In this document: piece by piece, positions 45,176 through 54,916 of the stretch
Position numbering within the stretch: the stretch's first letter is position 1
How the letters are laid out: each line of letters starts with the position of its first letter
Assembly (NCBI RefSeq): GCF_034093315.1
Contig: NZ_CP139300.1
Span: 620,001 to 684,000, forward strand
Direction: 5' to 3'
DNA: 64,000 nt
Origin: Prochlorococcus sp. MIT 1314
GTDB lineage: Bacteria > Cyanobacteriota > Cyanobacteriia > PCC-6307 > Cyanobiaceae
Program-made: the position numbers and the translations under genes
Notes under the pieces: model-generated
Database searches by the model: none
What the model was told of the DNA's origin: nothing
Seen by the model: only the letters and a program-made list of their open reading frames with translations

Positions 45176-46606
45176 ATGCGCAAAATAATACCAATTATTC
45201 TTGCAGGTGGAACTGGCTCCAGATTATGGCCTTTATCCAGAGAAAGTTATCCAAAGCAATTCTTAAACCTTACAGATGATGAGAACTACTCATTAATACA
45301 AAAAACTTATAAAAGAATCGAGAATATAGAAAACATTACAAACCCAATCATTATTTGTAATGAGGAGCACCGATTTATAGTTGGTGATCAAATGAACAGA
45401 ATAAATACGAAACCTCTTTCGATAATATTAGAACCTGAAGGAAGAAATACTGCTCCAGCAATTGCCGTTGCCTCTCTCAAAGCACTACAAGAATATAAAG
45501 ATCCTATTCTCTTAATTCTCTCCTCAGATCATGAAATAAGAAATGTACCAGAATTTACTAAATCAATAAAAAATAGTATCAAAATAGCGGAAGAAGGTAA
45601 ATTAGTGATTTTTGGCATAATTCCAACATATCCCTCGACTGGTTATGGATATATAAAATCTTCCAATAAAGAAAATCAAAACAAATATATCACTAGCAAT
45701 GTAGAAAAGTTTATAGAAAAACCAGACCTAAAAACTGCCCAAAAACTTTTTCAAGATAAACATTACACTTGGAATAGTGGAATGTTTGTTTTCAAAGCAT
45801 CCTCAATATTAAATGAATTAAAAGTTTTCGCTCCAGAAATAATTAAGAATTGCGAAAAATGTCTTATTAAAAGTCTAAAGGATCTAGATTTTCTAAGACT
45901 AGATAAAAAGTCTTTCACTAATTGCCCAAATATCTCAATTGATTATGCTGTTTTTGAAAAAACAAAAAAAGCTTTTGTCCTGCCACTTAATTGTGGATGG
46001 AACGATATTGGGACTTGGGAGTCTTTATGGAAAATTTCAAGAAAAGATTCTGAAGGGAATGCTATTAAAGGTAAAGTTTTAGTAAAAGATACAAAAAACT
46101 CCTTAATAAGAAGTGAAGAAAAATTAGTAGTTAGTATTGGATTAGATAACATAATCATAATCGAGACCAAAGATGCAGTATTGGTTGCAGATAAAAATAA
46201 GTCTCAAAAAGTGAAAGATATAGTAAATTCATTAAATGAGAAAGGTTTAATTGAAGGGCGGCAACACAAGATCGTATTTCGGCCCTGGGGCTACTATTTA
46301 TCTATAGAAAAAGATAGCACGTGGCAAATAAAGAAAATTGAAGTTAACCCTGGAGCTTCTTTATCACTTCAGATGCATAAATATAGATCTGAGCACTGGA
46401 TTGTAGTAAAAGGGAAAGCAATGGTAGAAGTTGATAAAAAAGAATATTTTTTATCTAAAAATGAAAGTACTTATATTCCACTAGGTTCGAAACATAGACT
46501 TTCTAATCCAGGCATTACCCCTCTTATACTGTTAGAAGTTCAAAGTGGAGATTATTTAGGTGAAGATGATATCGTTAGGTTTGCAGACAATTATGGTCGA
46601 AATTAA
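45176..46606 (+). CDS. manC: Mannose-1-phosphate guanylyltransferase / mannose-6-phosphate isomerase
   Basis: Bifunctional supplier of GDP-mannose. The N-terminal transferase (about 1-350) has ILAGGTGSRLWPLSRESYPKQF, EPEGRNTAPAIAVAS, LSSDHEI and FIEKP; the C-terminal cupin isomerase (about 365-476) has RPWGYYLSIEKDS, HKYRSEHWIVVKGKAMVEVD and STYIPLGSKHRLSNPG. 476 residues is standard for type II ManC. It starts 15 bases after gmd, whose substrate it makes, and is followed by a 128-base gap before fcl. Confidence 0.96.
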   Translation: MRKIIPIILAGGTGSRLWPLSRESYPKQFLNLTDDENYSLIQKTYKRIENIENITNPIIICNEEHRFIVGDQMNRINTKPLSIILEPEGRNTAPAIAVASLKALQEYKDPILLILSSDHEIRNVPEFTKSIKNSIKIAEEGKLVIFGIIPTYPSTGYGYIKSSNKENQNKYITSNVEKFIEKPDLKTAQKLFQDKHYTWNSGMFVFKASSILNELKVFAPEIIKNCEKCLIKSLKDLDFLRLDKKSFTNCPNISIDYAVFEKTKKAFVLPLNCGWNDIGTWESLWKISRKDSEGNAIKGKVLVKDTKNSLIRSEEKLVVSIGLDNIIIIETKDAVLVADKNKSQKVKDIVNSLNEKGLIEGRQHKIVFRPWGYYLSIEKDSTWQIKKIEVNPGASLSLQMHKYRSEHWIVVKGKAMVEVDKKEYFLSKNESTYIPLGSKHRLSNPGITPLILLEVQSGDYLGEDDIVRFADNYGRN

Positions 46607-46734
46607 TGAGTTTTTTATTCAAAAAGTATTAGTTCTAAAAATACAATCTTTTTTAGAGGTATTTTGGGCTGCAAATCAAACAACTTTTAAAAAAGAATTT
46701 CCTTTAATTATTTACTAACCAAAAAATAAAATTC

Positions 46735-47724
46735 ATGTTAATTTCAAAAGAATCTAGAATATTCATTGCTGGCCATAATGGTATGGTTGGCAGTGCTATT
46801 AAAAGATCTTTGACTAAGAAAGGATATAAAAATCTACTATTTGCCTCTAGAAATGATTTAGACTTACTAGACTTTGTTAAAGTGAAAGATTGGTTCAATA
46901 AGAATAGGCCAGAAATAGTAATTTTAGCTGCCGCTAAAGTTGGAGGAATCCATGCAAATTCCAAATATATGGGAGATTTTATACTAGAAAATCTTAAGAT
47001 TCAAAATAATGTAATAGAAAATGCTTGGAAATACAAAGTAAAAAGATTTTTATTTCTTGGTAGCAGTTGCATTTATCCAAAATTTGCCCAGCAACCCTTA
47101 AAGGAAGAATATCTTTTAACTGGAGAGCTAGAAAAAACTAATGAATCTTATGCACTAGCGAAAATTTCAGGCATAAAATTATGTACTTCATTAAAAGAAC
47201 AGTATGGATTTGATTCAATATGTTTAATGCCTACAAATCTATATGGTCCAGGAGATAATTATCACCCTCAAAATAGTCATGTTTTACCTGCCATGTTAAA
47301 GAGGTTTTATGATGCAAAAATTAAGGGTTCACAAGAAATTGTCTGCTGGGGATCAGGTTTACCTAAGAGAGAATTTCTCTATGTAGATGATCTTGCTGAA
47401 GCCTCTATTTTTATTCTTGAAAATATTTCAAGTGAACACAGAATTCTTTATGATGATAAAAAAAACTTTAATGGAATATTAAATGTTGGATTAGGTAAAG
47501 ATATAAGTATAAAAGAATTAGCAAATTTAATTTCTTCGGCAGTAGGTTATGAAGGAAAAATAAAATGGGATTTATCAAAGCCAGATGGAACTCCGAGAAA
47601 GTTATTAGATGTTTCAAAATTGAGTGAATTAGGTTGGTCAGCAAAAACTGAACTACAAAAAGGGCTTGAATTGACTCTTAAAAGCTTTCTAGCAGAATCA
47701 AAAAACAAAAGTATTAGATATTAA
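46735..47724 (+). CDS. fcl: GDP-L-fucose synthase
   Basis: Epimerises and reduces GDP-4-keto-6-deoxy-mannose to GDP-L-fucose. 329 residues: FIAGHNGMVGSAIKRSL, VILAAAKVGGIHANSKY and NVIENAW are fucose-synthase signatures, FLGSSCIYPKFA precedes the catalytic Tyr-Lys (YALAKISG), and LMPTNLYGPGDNYHPQNSHV follows. With gmd and manC it completes the pathway from mannose phosphate. It converges with galE across a 23-base gap. Confidence 0.96.
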   Translation: MLISKESRIFIAGHNGMVGSAIKRSLTKKGYKNLLFASRNDLDLLDFVKVKDWFNKNRPEIVILAAAKVGGIHANSKYMGDFILENLKIQNNVIENAWKYKVKRFLFLGSSCIYPKFAQQPLKEEYLLTGELEKTNESYALAKISGIKLCTSLKEQYGFDSICLMPTNLYGPGDNYHPQNSHVLPAMLKRFYDAKIKGSQEIVCWGSGLPKREFLYVDDLAEASIFILENISSEHRILYDDKKNFNGILNVGLGKDISIKELANLISSAVGYEGKIKWDLSKPDGTPRKLLDVSKLSELGWSAKTELQKGLELTLKSFLAESKNKSIRY

Positions 47725-47747
47725 ATATAAATTATTCATCAAATTGA

Positions 47748-48800
47748 TTAATAACCTTTAGGATTTAGCTGCTTCCATTTCCATCCATCTCGACACATAT
47801 CTTCGATACTTCGAAAATAATTAATATTCATTTTAGAAATCAATAAAGAATTATCTGCTACTAAAAATGAACCATCCCCAATTCTTCTCTTTTCAAAAAC
47901 AAAAGGGATTTTTACATTATTTACTTTCTCAAAGGTTTTAACCAAATCAAGGACTGAGGTGCCTATGCCAGTACCTACATTTAAGTATAGAATTTCAGGT
48001 TCACTATTTATTAAAAATTTTAAAACCTTAAGATGACACTCAGCTAAATCCATTACATGTATATAGTCCCTAACAGGAGTTCCATCTTTAGTTGGCCAAT
48101 CATTACCATAAATTTTTAATATTTTCTGGGTTCCTAACGCAGTATTTGCAATCAGAGGAAAAATATTATTTGGCGTATCTTTAGGATCTTCCCCAAGCAA
48201 ACCAGATGAATGCGCTCCAATGGGATTGAAATATCTAAGCGAAGCCAATTTCCATTTTTTAGCTGATGATTGGAATAAATCTTTTAAAAGCATTTCAATA
48301 CTATATTTTGTATTTCCATATGGATTAATTGGTCCAAATTTAGAAGATTCATTCAACAAGCAATTATCTTTAGTTTCATAAACAGTGGCGCTACTACTAA
48401 AAACTAGGTTGTTACAATTAAATTCGTTCATTATTTCCAGCAAATTTATCGTGCCAACAACATTATTTTGCCAATAGTAAAGTGGTTCAACAAATGATTC
48501 TGCAACGGCTTTAAAACCTGCAAAATGAATTACACCATGAATTTCTTTATTCTCATTTTTGATCCTATTAAAAACTTCTTTAATGAAATATTTATCACAT
48601 AAGTTACCCTTAAAAACCTTCATATTGATGTTAAGGTTATTTTTATTAGATTTATATGCTTCTAGAATTCTTTTTATTACTCTCTCAGAACTATTTTCAA
48701 ATGAATCTATAATAAAAACATTAAAACCTTTTTCCAATAACGCTAAACACGTATGACTTCCAATAAAACCAGCGCCTCCAGTTACTAAAATATTTTTCAT
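47748..48800 (-). CDS. galE: UDP-glucose 4-epimerase
   Basis: Interconverts UDP-glucose and UDP-galactose. 350 residues: [61 protein letters not shown], catalytic YGNTKYSIE, RYFNPIGAH and GTPVRDYIHVMDLAECH are all GalE-specific. Activity on UDP-HexNAc cannot be excluded. Encoded on the minus strand with rfbB and the UDP-glucuronate epimerase upstream, each with its own 150-160-base gap, which suggests separate promoters. Confidence 0.95.
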   Translation of the reverse strand: MKNILVTGGAGFIGSHTCLALLEKGFNVFIIDSFENSSERVIKRILEAYKSNKNNLNINMKVFKGNLCDKYFIKEVFNRIKNENKEIHGVIHFAGFKAVAESFVEPLYYWQNNVVGTINLLEIMNEFNCNNLVFSSSATVYETKDNCLLNESSKFGPINPYGNTKYSIEMLLKDLFQSSAKKWKLASLRYFNPIGAHSSGLLGEDPKDTPNNIFPLIANTALGTQKILKIYGNDWPTKDGTPVRDYIHVMDLAECHLKVLKFLINSEPEILYLNVGTGIGTSVLDLVKTFEKVNNVKIPFVFEKRRIGDGSFLVADNSLLISKMNINYFRSIEDMCRDGWKWKQLNPKGY

Positions 48801-48963
48801 AACTTATTTTGACTTAATTGGTTCTCAATATAAAAAACTAGTATTATCAAATTCCATTTTAAATTATATTTTAAATAAAATCTATTTTTAATATTCAGAT
48901 AAATAGTAATTCAATAATTAACCAATGGGAAAGTAAAGATCTTTCAAAATTGAAAATTTACTT

Positions 48964-50004
48964 TTAATTGTTAATAGTTAAGGGTTCCCACCAGTTCTTA
49001 TTTTTTAAGTACCAGAGAATTGTTTTCTCAAGACCCTCTTCAAAGCTAGTTTTAGTTTCCCAATTTAATTCATTTATAAGTTTCGATGAATCTATAGCAT
49101 ACCTTTTGTCATGTCCGGGTCTATCAGATACAAATTTAATTAGATCCGAACTCTTTGAATGGTTGATTTTATAATTATAAGTTAATGCGTATTTATCAAC
49201 TAATGTACATATTTTATTTATTAAATCAACATTTTTAACTTCGTTATTAGCTCCAATACAAAACTTTTGTCCAGGATTCGCATTTGAAATAACTCTGTCA
49301 ATAGCTCTACAATGATCTTCAACAAAAAGCCAGTCCCTAATATTTAAACCATCTCCATAGACAGGAATTTCTTTACTCATTAGTAGATTTGTAATTGTTA
49401 ATGGTATTAATTTTTCTGGGTACTGAAATGGCCCATAATTATTTGAGCAATTTGTTATCAAAGTGGGTAGATCATAGGTATCATTCCACGCTTGTACTAA
49501 ATGATCAGCTGATGCCTTGCTTGCCGAATATGGGGATCTTGGCTTATAAGAAGATAATTCAGTAAATCTATTATCATCCGCATTTAAACTTCCAAAAACT
49601 TCGTCTGTACTAACTTGAAGGAATCTCCAATTAGGGGGCTTATCATTTTCTTCCCAGTATTTTTTAAAACATTTTAAAAGATTATATGTTCCTAAAATAT
49701 TAGAATTAATAAAACTATCTGGTGAATCTATTGATCTATCTACATGTGTTTCAGCGGCAAAATTCAAAAGATATGTTATTTGGTAATTACCAAAAATGTT
49801 TAATATCAATTTCTCATCAGTAATATTACCTTTTATAAAATTAATTTTTGATTGATTGATTAAATCTTTAATGGAATTAATGTTGGAGGCATAAGTAAGA
49901 GAATCTAAAACAATAATCTTTTGATTTGGATATTTTTTTATCCAATAATGGATAAAATTACTTCCAATAAATCCCGCCCCTCCAGTAACTAATAAACTTC
50001 CCAT
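48964..50004 (-). CDS. rfbB: dTDP-glucose 4,6-dehydratase
   Basis: Second step of dTDP-L-rhamnose synthesis. 346 residues: [59 protein letters not shown] with the Asp-Glu pair of dehydratases, catalytic YSASKASADHLV, and NCSNNYGPFQYPEKLIPL. With rfbA (15.6 kb) and rfbC-rfbD (42.2 kb) the rhamnose pathway is complete in the window, though scattered over 34 kb and both strands. Gaps of 163 and 155 bases flank the gene. Confidence 0.96.
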   Translation of the reverse strand: MGSLLVTGGAGFIGSNFIHYWIKKYPNQKIIVLDSLTYASNINSIKDLINQSKINFIKGNITDEKLILNIFGNYQITYLLNFAAETHVDRSIDSPDSFINSNILGTYNLLKCFKKYWEENDKPPNWRFLQVSTDEVFGSLNADDNRFTELSSYKPRSPYSASKASADHLVQAWNDTYDLPTLITNCSNNYGPFQYPEKLIPLTITNLLMSKEIPVYGDGLNIRDWLFVEDHCRAIDRVISNANPGQKFCIGANNEVKNVDLINKICTLVDKYALTYNYKINHSKSSDLIKFVSDRPGHDKRYAIDSSKLINELNWETKTSFEEGLEKTILWYLKNKNWWEPLTINN

Positions 50005-50159
50005 AATATCTCAAGAAATTAGTTAAACGTAACTTTTTTAATTTGTATAGCTATATATTAATCCCTTGTCTAATGAAAGCTTAATAAAATTAAAACCTTA
50101 ATTAAACAAATATATCGCCAAAATTTGAAATATAATAATTTTTGATTAAATAAAAAAAA

Positions 50160-51197
50160 TTATTCAGAGTAAAAATTTTTATACCATTTAGCAAATTTAA
50201 CAATACCTTCTTCAAGATTAGTGGTTGGAGTAAACCCTATCCAATCAAATAATCTTTTGGTATCTGCTGCTGTCGCAACTACATCACCTTGTTGCAATGG
50301 GTGAAATTCTTTTATAGCTTTTTTACCCAATGCATTTTCCAACAAATCAATAAAGTGCATTAATTTCACTGGCTTACTATTGCCTATATTAAAAACCCTG
50401 TGAGGAGCAAATGATGTTGAAGAATCTGGGCATTCGGTTTTAAAAGAATTATTTGTTGTCGCAGGTTTGAAACAGCATTTTTTTAAACCTTCTACAATAT
50501 CACTTATAAAAGTAAAGTCTCTCTTCATATTGCCATTATTAAATATTTTAATGGGTTCTCTTTTTAAAATAGAGTTAGCAAAAATCATTGGGGCCATATC
50601 TGGTCTTCCCCAGGGTCCATAAACTGTAAAGAACCTTAACCCTGTAGATGGTATTCCATAAAGATGACTATATGCGTGAGCCATCATTTCATTTGATTTT
50701 TTTGTCGCCGCATATAAACTTACAGGGTGATCTACAGATTGATTCTCAACAAATGGTAAATTTGTATTCCCTCCATAAACTGAACTACTAGAAGCATAAA
50801 CAAAATTTGAAATTGAGAACCACCTACATAATTCAAGTATATTTGCAAATCCTACTAAATTTGATTCTATGTAAGAACCTGGATTTATTATTGAATATCT
50901 AACCCCGGCTTGTGCAGCAAGATGTACTACGATTTCTGGACTATATTTCTCAAAAAGCTTTTTTATAGAATTATAGTCAGTAATATTTAATTCAAAAAAA
51001 ATAAAGGATCCTGAAAATTTTTTCGAAGATTCTTCAATCCTTGATAATCTTGATTTCTTTAAATTTTGATCATAGTAATTATTTAAATTATCAATTCCGA
51101 TTACAAAGTGACCTCCCTTAATTAATTCAATCGCTAATTCTGCTCCAATAAATCCAGCGGCTCCAGTTACTAAAAATCTTTTCTGTTTATAACTCAT
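50160..51197 (-). CDS. UDP-glucuronate 4-epimerase
   Basis: Converts UDP-glucuronate to UDP-galacturonate. 345 residues of the CapI/WbnF type: FLVTGAAGFIGAELAIELIKGG, GIDNLNNYYDQNLKKSRL is the specific signature, HLAAQAGVRYSIINPGSYIESN, YASSSSVYGGNTNLPF, catalytic YAATKKSNE and TVYGPWGRPDMAP. The C-terminal LQQGDVVATAADT is also typical. Its substrate comes from the long-type UDP-glucose dehydrogenase at 14195. It is followed upstream (39 bases) by a GT2 gene on the same strand. Confidence 0.92.
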   Translation of the reverse strand: MSYKQKRFLVTGAAGFIGAELAIELIKGGHFVIGIDNLNNYYDQNLKKSRLSRIEESSKKFSGSFIFFELNITDYNSIKKLFEKYSPEIVVHLAAQAGVRYSIINPGSYIESNLVGFANILELCRWFSISNFVYASSSSVYGGNTNLPFVENQSVDHPVSLYAATKKSNEMMAHAYSHLYGIPSTGLRFFTVYGPWGRPDMAPMIFANSILKREPIKIFNNGNMKRDFTFISDIVEGLKKCCFKPATTNNSFKTECPDSSTSFAPHRVFNIGNSKPVKLMHFIDLLENALGKKAIKEFHPLQQGDVVATAADTKRLFDWIGFTPTTNLEEGIVKFAKWYKNFYSE

Positions 51198-51236
51198 TAT
51201 TAAAAGTCATAGAGAATATAATAAAATTTATAATAA

Positions 51237-52211
51237 TTAATCTGATTTAAGAAATTCAAATTTAGAAAAATTATTTATATTATAAAGATATTTAAATTTG
51301 CCATTTGTAAAAATCATTTTTGATAATAGCATTAAAATAAAGTCTTTACGCCATTTATAAATATATAAAATCCATGAAATAATATGTAATCTAGCCGTTT
51401 TATTGAAAAAAATTGATTTTAAAATACCATTAGTTTGCGATGACTGAAACCTACCTTTATGTATTACTGACAATTTAGGATCGTATAAAACATTTTTTTT
51501 TGATTCTCTGGCCTGCCTACACAAATCAACATCTTCAAAATATAAGAAATACCTTTCATCAAATCCACCAATAGATTCAAAAAATTCTCTTGAAACAAAT
51601 AAACAACATCCAGATAACCAATCTACTAAAACCGGCTCATCTTTAGAAGGCGATTGATAAATTACGCTTTTATAATTTTTAATATATTTATTATTAAAAA
51701 TTAATCTATAAACTTTTCCAATCTTTTTTAAGTGACTTATTGGTTTGAAAAGGATTGAAGCAGGTGCAAAGCTAAAATAGGAATTATGAATAAAACCATC
51801 TTCTGAGTATATTTTTGGGGCACTAATGGCAACATTATATTTTTTGTTTTTTATATATTTCAAATGATTAAACAAATCCTCTTTTTTAGTATTAGAAAAA
51901 TCAGTATCGCAATTTATAAATAATAATATTTCAGAAAACGATTGTGACGCAGCGAAGTTACAAGCAGATGCAAATCCATCATTTTTTTTTGATGGAATAT
52001 ACTTAATATTAAAATATTGTGAACTTAAATTATTAACTTCCTTTTGAAAATTATTTATTTCATCAATTGAAGTGTAACAAAAAGAATTATCTCTTATAAA
52101 AATATTTATATTAACTTTTTCCTTTAATAAAAGAACTTTTAAAGAATTTATGCTCTTAAGTGTATCTTTAAAGCTAAAGAAATTTATATAAATTAAATCA
52201 ATCTCTAACAT
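51237..52211 (-). CDS. GT2 glycosyltransferase, rhamnosyltransferase-like
   Basis: A 324-residue GT-A enzyme. DLIYINFFSFKDTLKSINSL begins the fold, KNDGFASACNFAASQS and ILLFINCDTDFS (the DxD-like CDTD), LSGCCLFVSREFFESIGGFDERYFLYFEDVDLCRQARE is the strong signature of WbbL/RfbF rhamnosyl- and related transferases. dTDP-rhamnose is made in the window, so rhamnosyl transfer is likely but not proven. It is 23 bases after the Wzy-like gene on the same strand. Confidence 0.85.
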   Translation of the reverse strand: MLEIDLIYINFFSFKDTLKSINSLKVLLLKEKVNINIFIRDNSFCYTSIDEINNFQKEVNNLSSQYFNIKYIPSKKNDGFASACNFAASQSFSEILLFINCDTDFSNTKKEDLFNHLKYIKNKKYNVAISAPKIYSEDGFIHNSYFSFAPASILFKPISHLKKIGKVYRLIFNNKYIKNYKSVIYQSPSKDEPVLVDWLSGCCLFVSREFFESIGGFDERYFLYFEDVDLCRQARESKKNVLYDPKLSVIHKGRFQSSQTNGILKSIFFNKTARLHIISWILYIYKWRKDFILMLLSKMIFTNGKFKYLYNINNFSKFEFLKSD

Positions 52212-52234
52212 AATAAGTTTTGTCTTAATTTAAA

Positions 52235-53473
52235 TTAATTTTTCTCTTTTAAAATATTGTTAAAATTAGTATTTAATAATAACCATCCACTCAACAGATA
52301 AAAAAAGAAAGTAGGAAAATAAAAAGCGGCGTTGATAATACCATTAGTAGCTTGAAATGTGATAAAAGTGGAAATTAAAAACACTGATGTAAAAGTTTGT
52401 TTTGTTTTAATAGCATAAAATAATAATAATAAAATTAACGCAATGAATAAAAGTCCAAATAGAATTCCAAATTTTTGCAAAACATCTGGGAAAAAACTAA
52501 ATGTAAGATATTGATTCTCATATGGACCAATTAAAGGAAGCCTATCAAAATGAGATTCAAAGAAATGAATGATTCTCAAAAATCTTGGAGCATTAATATC
52601 ATAAGGATCAAATATATCTAATTCTGTAGTATTTCTAGAAATAGAAAAAATAGATTTCAATCTTAAAAGGGGGCTATTATAAAGAAAAATTGAAATAGTT
52701 AAGAATAGAGAATTTAAAATTATATTAATTTTATTCCTTTTTTTCTTTATGATTTCTTTTAATAGAAAAATGAATATAAGGAATATAAATGAAACTCTTG
52801 AATAAGTATATATTAAAAGAATTGAAGAAATAATAAGTAATAAATTCTTAGATATAAATTTAGGTATAAATTCTCTGTAATATATACAAATAAGAATTAC
52901 AAGGGCAAAGAGAAAAGAGCTACTTACAGAACTTGTAAAAATACCACTAAATCTATAAAAAACAGGATTAATACTTCCACCAGATGAAATAATTGTGTTT
53001 GTTTCTCCGAAATCCGAAGGGAAAGCACCAATAAATTGAAAAAATATATATGCGATGTTTAAAAATGTTAAATAAATTATTGAATGGATTACATATATTG
53101 GGGAATTACGCGAAAGGTAAGCAATCGAAAGAGGTATAATTATATTTGCAATTTCATAAAGACTGTCAACAAATGATCTATATTCCTGACTAAATATTGA
53201 GTTAAAAAAAATCATAAATAAAACTATCATTAAATAAAATAAAAAATATTTAAGTTTTATTTTGTAAACTTTTTCCCCTGTAGTTTTTTTTATGATAAAT
53301 AAAGCTATTAGAGCTACAGATAAAAAAACGTATAAAGAGAAAAATGGTCTTATTGGCAAACTACCAGAAAATTTAATTCCAAAAACATAACATAATAAAG
53401 AAATAGGATTAGCTAACAAAAATAAAATTATTTTTTCTGTATTAAATATATATTTTGAAAAAGAATTAATCAC
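52235..53473 (-). CDS. Wzy-like O-antigen polymerase (multi-TM)
   Basis: A 412-residue protein with about eleven TMs. The large periplasmic loop follows IFLYNSPLLRLKSIFSISRNTTELD and has RFLRIIHFFESHFDRLPLIGPYENQYLTFSF, an arrangement (Arg-rich loop then G-x-G/GP turn before the last TMs) shared with Wzy polymerases. Primary sequence is poorly conserved in this class, so the call rests on topology and on the neighbouring rhamnosyltransferase-like gene. Start is GTG 53473. It is divergent from the gene at 53530, with an ATA-repeat in the gap. Confidence 0.65.
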   Translation of the reverse strand: MINSFSKYIFNTEKIILFLLANPISLLCYVFGIKFSGSLPIRPFFSLYVFLSVALIALFIIKKTTGEKVYKIKLKYFLFYLMIVLFMIFFNSIFSQEYRSFVDSLYEIANIIIPLSIAYLSRNSPIYVIHSIIYLTFLNIAYIFFQFIGAFPSDFGETNTIISSGGSINPVFYRFSGIFTSSVSSSFLFALVILICIYYREFIPKFISKNLLLIISSILLIYTYSRVSFIFLIFIFLLKEIIKKKRNKINIILNSLFLTISIFLYNSPLLRLKSIFSISRNTTELDIFDPYDINAPRFLRIIHFFESHFDRLPLIGPYENQYLTFSFFPDVLQKFGILFGLLFIALILLLLFYAIKTKQTFTSVFLISTFITFQATNGIINAAFYFPTFFFYLLSGWLLLNTNFNNILKEKN

Positions 53474-53490
53474 TTATTAAAGTATTATTT

Positions 53491-53509
53491 ATAATAATAA
53501 TAATAATAA
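53491..53509. repeat. ATA trinucleotide repeat in a divergent promoter gap
   Basis: About six ATA units fill 19 of the 56 bases between the divergent starts at 53473 and 53530. Changes in unit number would alter spacing of promoter elements for both genes. Confidence 0.8.
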
Positions 53510-53529
53510 CTTAATCGTTAAAAAGAATA

Positions 53530-54909
53530 ATGAAATTAATAGTTTTCGAGCTAAATGAAATACCTAAACGAATACTAGATGATTTTGAAATAAAAAAAAA
53601 GGTATTTAAGAAATTCAGAAAAAAAGCATATAATTTCAAGACATTCGTAGAAGATGATCCAATATTATCCCCTTGGACTACATGGCCTACAGTTCATCTT
53701 GGTCAAAAACAAAGAATTCATCAGATTGAGGATCTAGGACAAGAAATTGATCAAAACAACTCAAAATATAAGCCAATTTGGGCTGAACTCAAAGAAGAAA
53801 AATTTGAAGTTGGTGTTTATGGATCTCTACACTCAAGTAACATTCCAAAAGATATACAAGAATATTCTTTTTATATTGGAGATTGTTTTGGGAATAACCC
53901 TATTGCTAATCCAAAACAAGCTATAGATTTCAATAGATTTCAACAATCTATTATTAAAAAAAATTCTAGGGAAATTCAAAAAAAATTAGGTTCATTTGAA
54001 TTAAATGGAGTTAGAGCTCTTAAAAAATTAGGAGTATTAGGAATTTCATCTTTATCAATACTAAAACAATTATTAAGTGAAATAATTAATAGAGATAGAG
54101 TGTCTAGAAGAAGGGACCTGATGGTAGAAATAAACTATTTTATATTTAGAAAATTATTGAAAAATTGCAAACCTCACTTTTCAACATTCTTTGCAAATAA
54201 TGTAGCAGCAAGCATGCATAGATATTGGGAAGCTTCTTACCCTGAAGACTATAAAAAAAATATTCAAGATCCAGAATGGATTAAAAAATATAAAAATGAA
54301 ATTTGGCACTCAATGGATATTTCATGGATGATTATTAAAGATTTAATAAAGTTTATAAATAAAAATAATGATTTTAGATTACTTATTGTTTCTTCAATGG
54401 GGCAAGAAGCAATTGAAGGCTACAAAATTTCTGAGAAGCAATGGCAAACAAATTCCATAGTTGAAAGTTTGCATAAGTTAGGAATAGTTGAGAATAAAGA
54501 TAAAATCGAAGAAAGAACATCAATGTTCCCTATCTATTCAATAAAGGCTGAAAAATCTTTGATTCGCATTATTTGGGGAAATATCCAAAAAGTTTCTTAT
54601 AGTAAGGAATTGAAATTTAGAACAAGGTTACATAAAAACGAATGTAGTATTAGTTTTGAGATTGCATCCGCTGAAGAAGAACCATTTCTGAATTTTAGAG
54701 GCAAAAAATTTTTACTCAAAGATATTGGATTTAACCAAATCGATGTTAAAGAGACTAAAGGTACAAGCGCATATCATCAGCCTGAAGGGATAGGTATCTA
54801 TTATGGTTTCAAAAATACAAAAGAAATCAATGCACTAGGGTTTCAAAAAATATTAAAAACACATAACTTAAAAAAAATAATGAAAAATATTATTTATACT
54901 AACAATTAA
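53530..54909 (+). CDS. Alkaline-phosphatase-fold protein, divergent
   Basis: A 459-residue protein with a remote alkaline phosphatase/phosphodiesterase superfamily pattern: an N-terminal LIVFELNEIP strand, PWTTWPTVHLGQ (48-59) where the nucleophile Thr/Ser and a TxPTxxxxxTG-like loop are expected, LLIVSSMGQEAIEG at about 284-297 in place of the SDHGM metal loop, and TSAYHQPEGIGIYYG near 410-426 matching the final GxHxxxGI(L)xxxGP segment. The missing SDHG histidine suggests altered metal binding or loss of catalysis. No signal peptide is visible, so it is cytoplasmic. It begins a four-gene plus-strand block with the next gene 7 bases away. Confidence 0.55.
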   Translation: MKLIVFELNEIPKRILDDFEIKKKVFKKFRKKAYNFKTFVEDDPILSPWTTWPTVHLGQKQRIHQIEDLGQEIDQNNSKYKPIWAELKEEKFEVGVYGSLHSSNIPKDIQEYSFYIGDCFGNNPIANPKQAIDFNRFQQSIIKKNSREIQKKLGSFELNGVRALKKLGVLGISSLSILKQLLSEIINRDRVSRRRDLMVEINYFIFRKLLKNCKPHFSTFFANNVAASMHRYWEASYPEDYKKNIQDPEWIKKYKNEIWHSMDISWMIIKDLIKFINKNNDFRLLIVSSMGQEAIEGYKISEKQWQTNSIVESLHKLGIVENKDKIEERTSMFPIYSIKAEKSLIRIIWGNIQKVSYSKELKFRTRLHKNECSISFEIASAEEEPFLNFRGKKFLLKDIGFNQIDVKETKGTSAYHQPEGIGIYYGFKNTKEINALGFQKILKTHNLKKIMKNIIYTNN

Positions 54910-54916
54910 ATTATTA

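Noticed and set aside
46635-46656. CTAAAAA/TTTTTAG inverted repeat after manC as a terminator
   Set aside because: Stem has one G-C pair and no T-run follows it.
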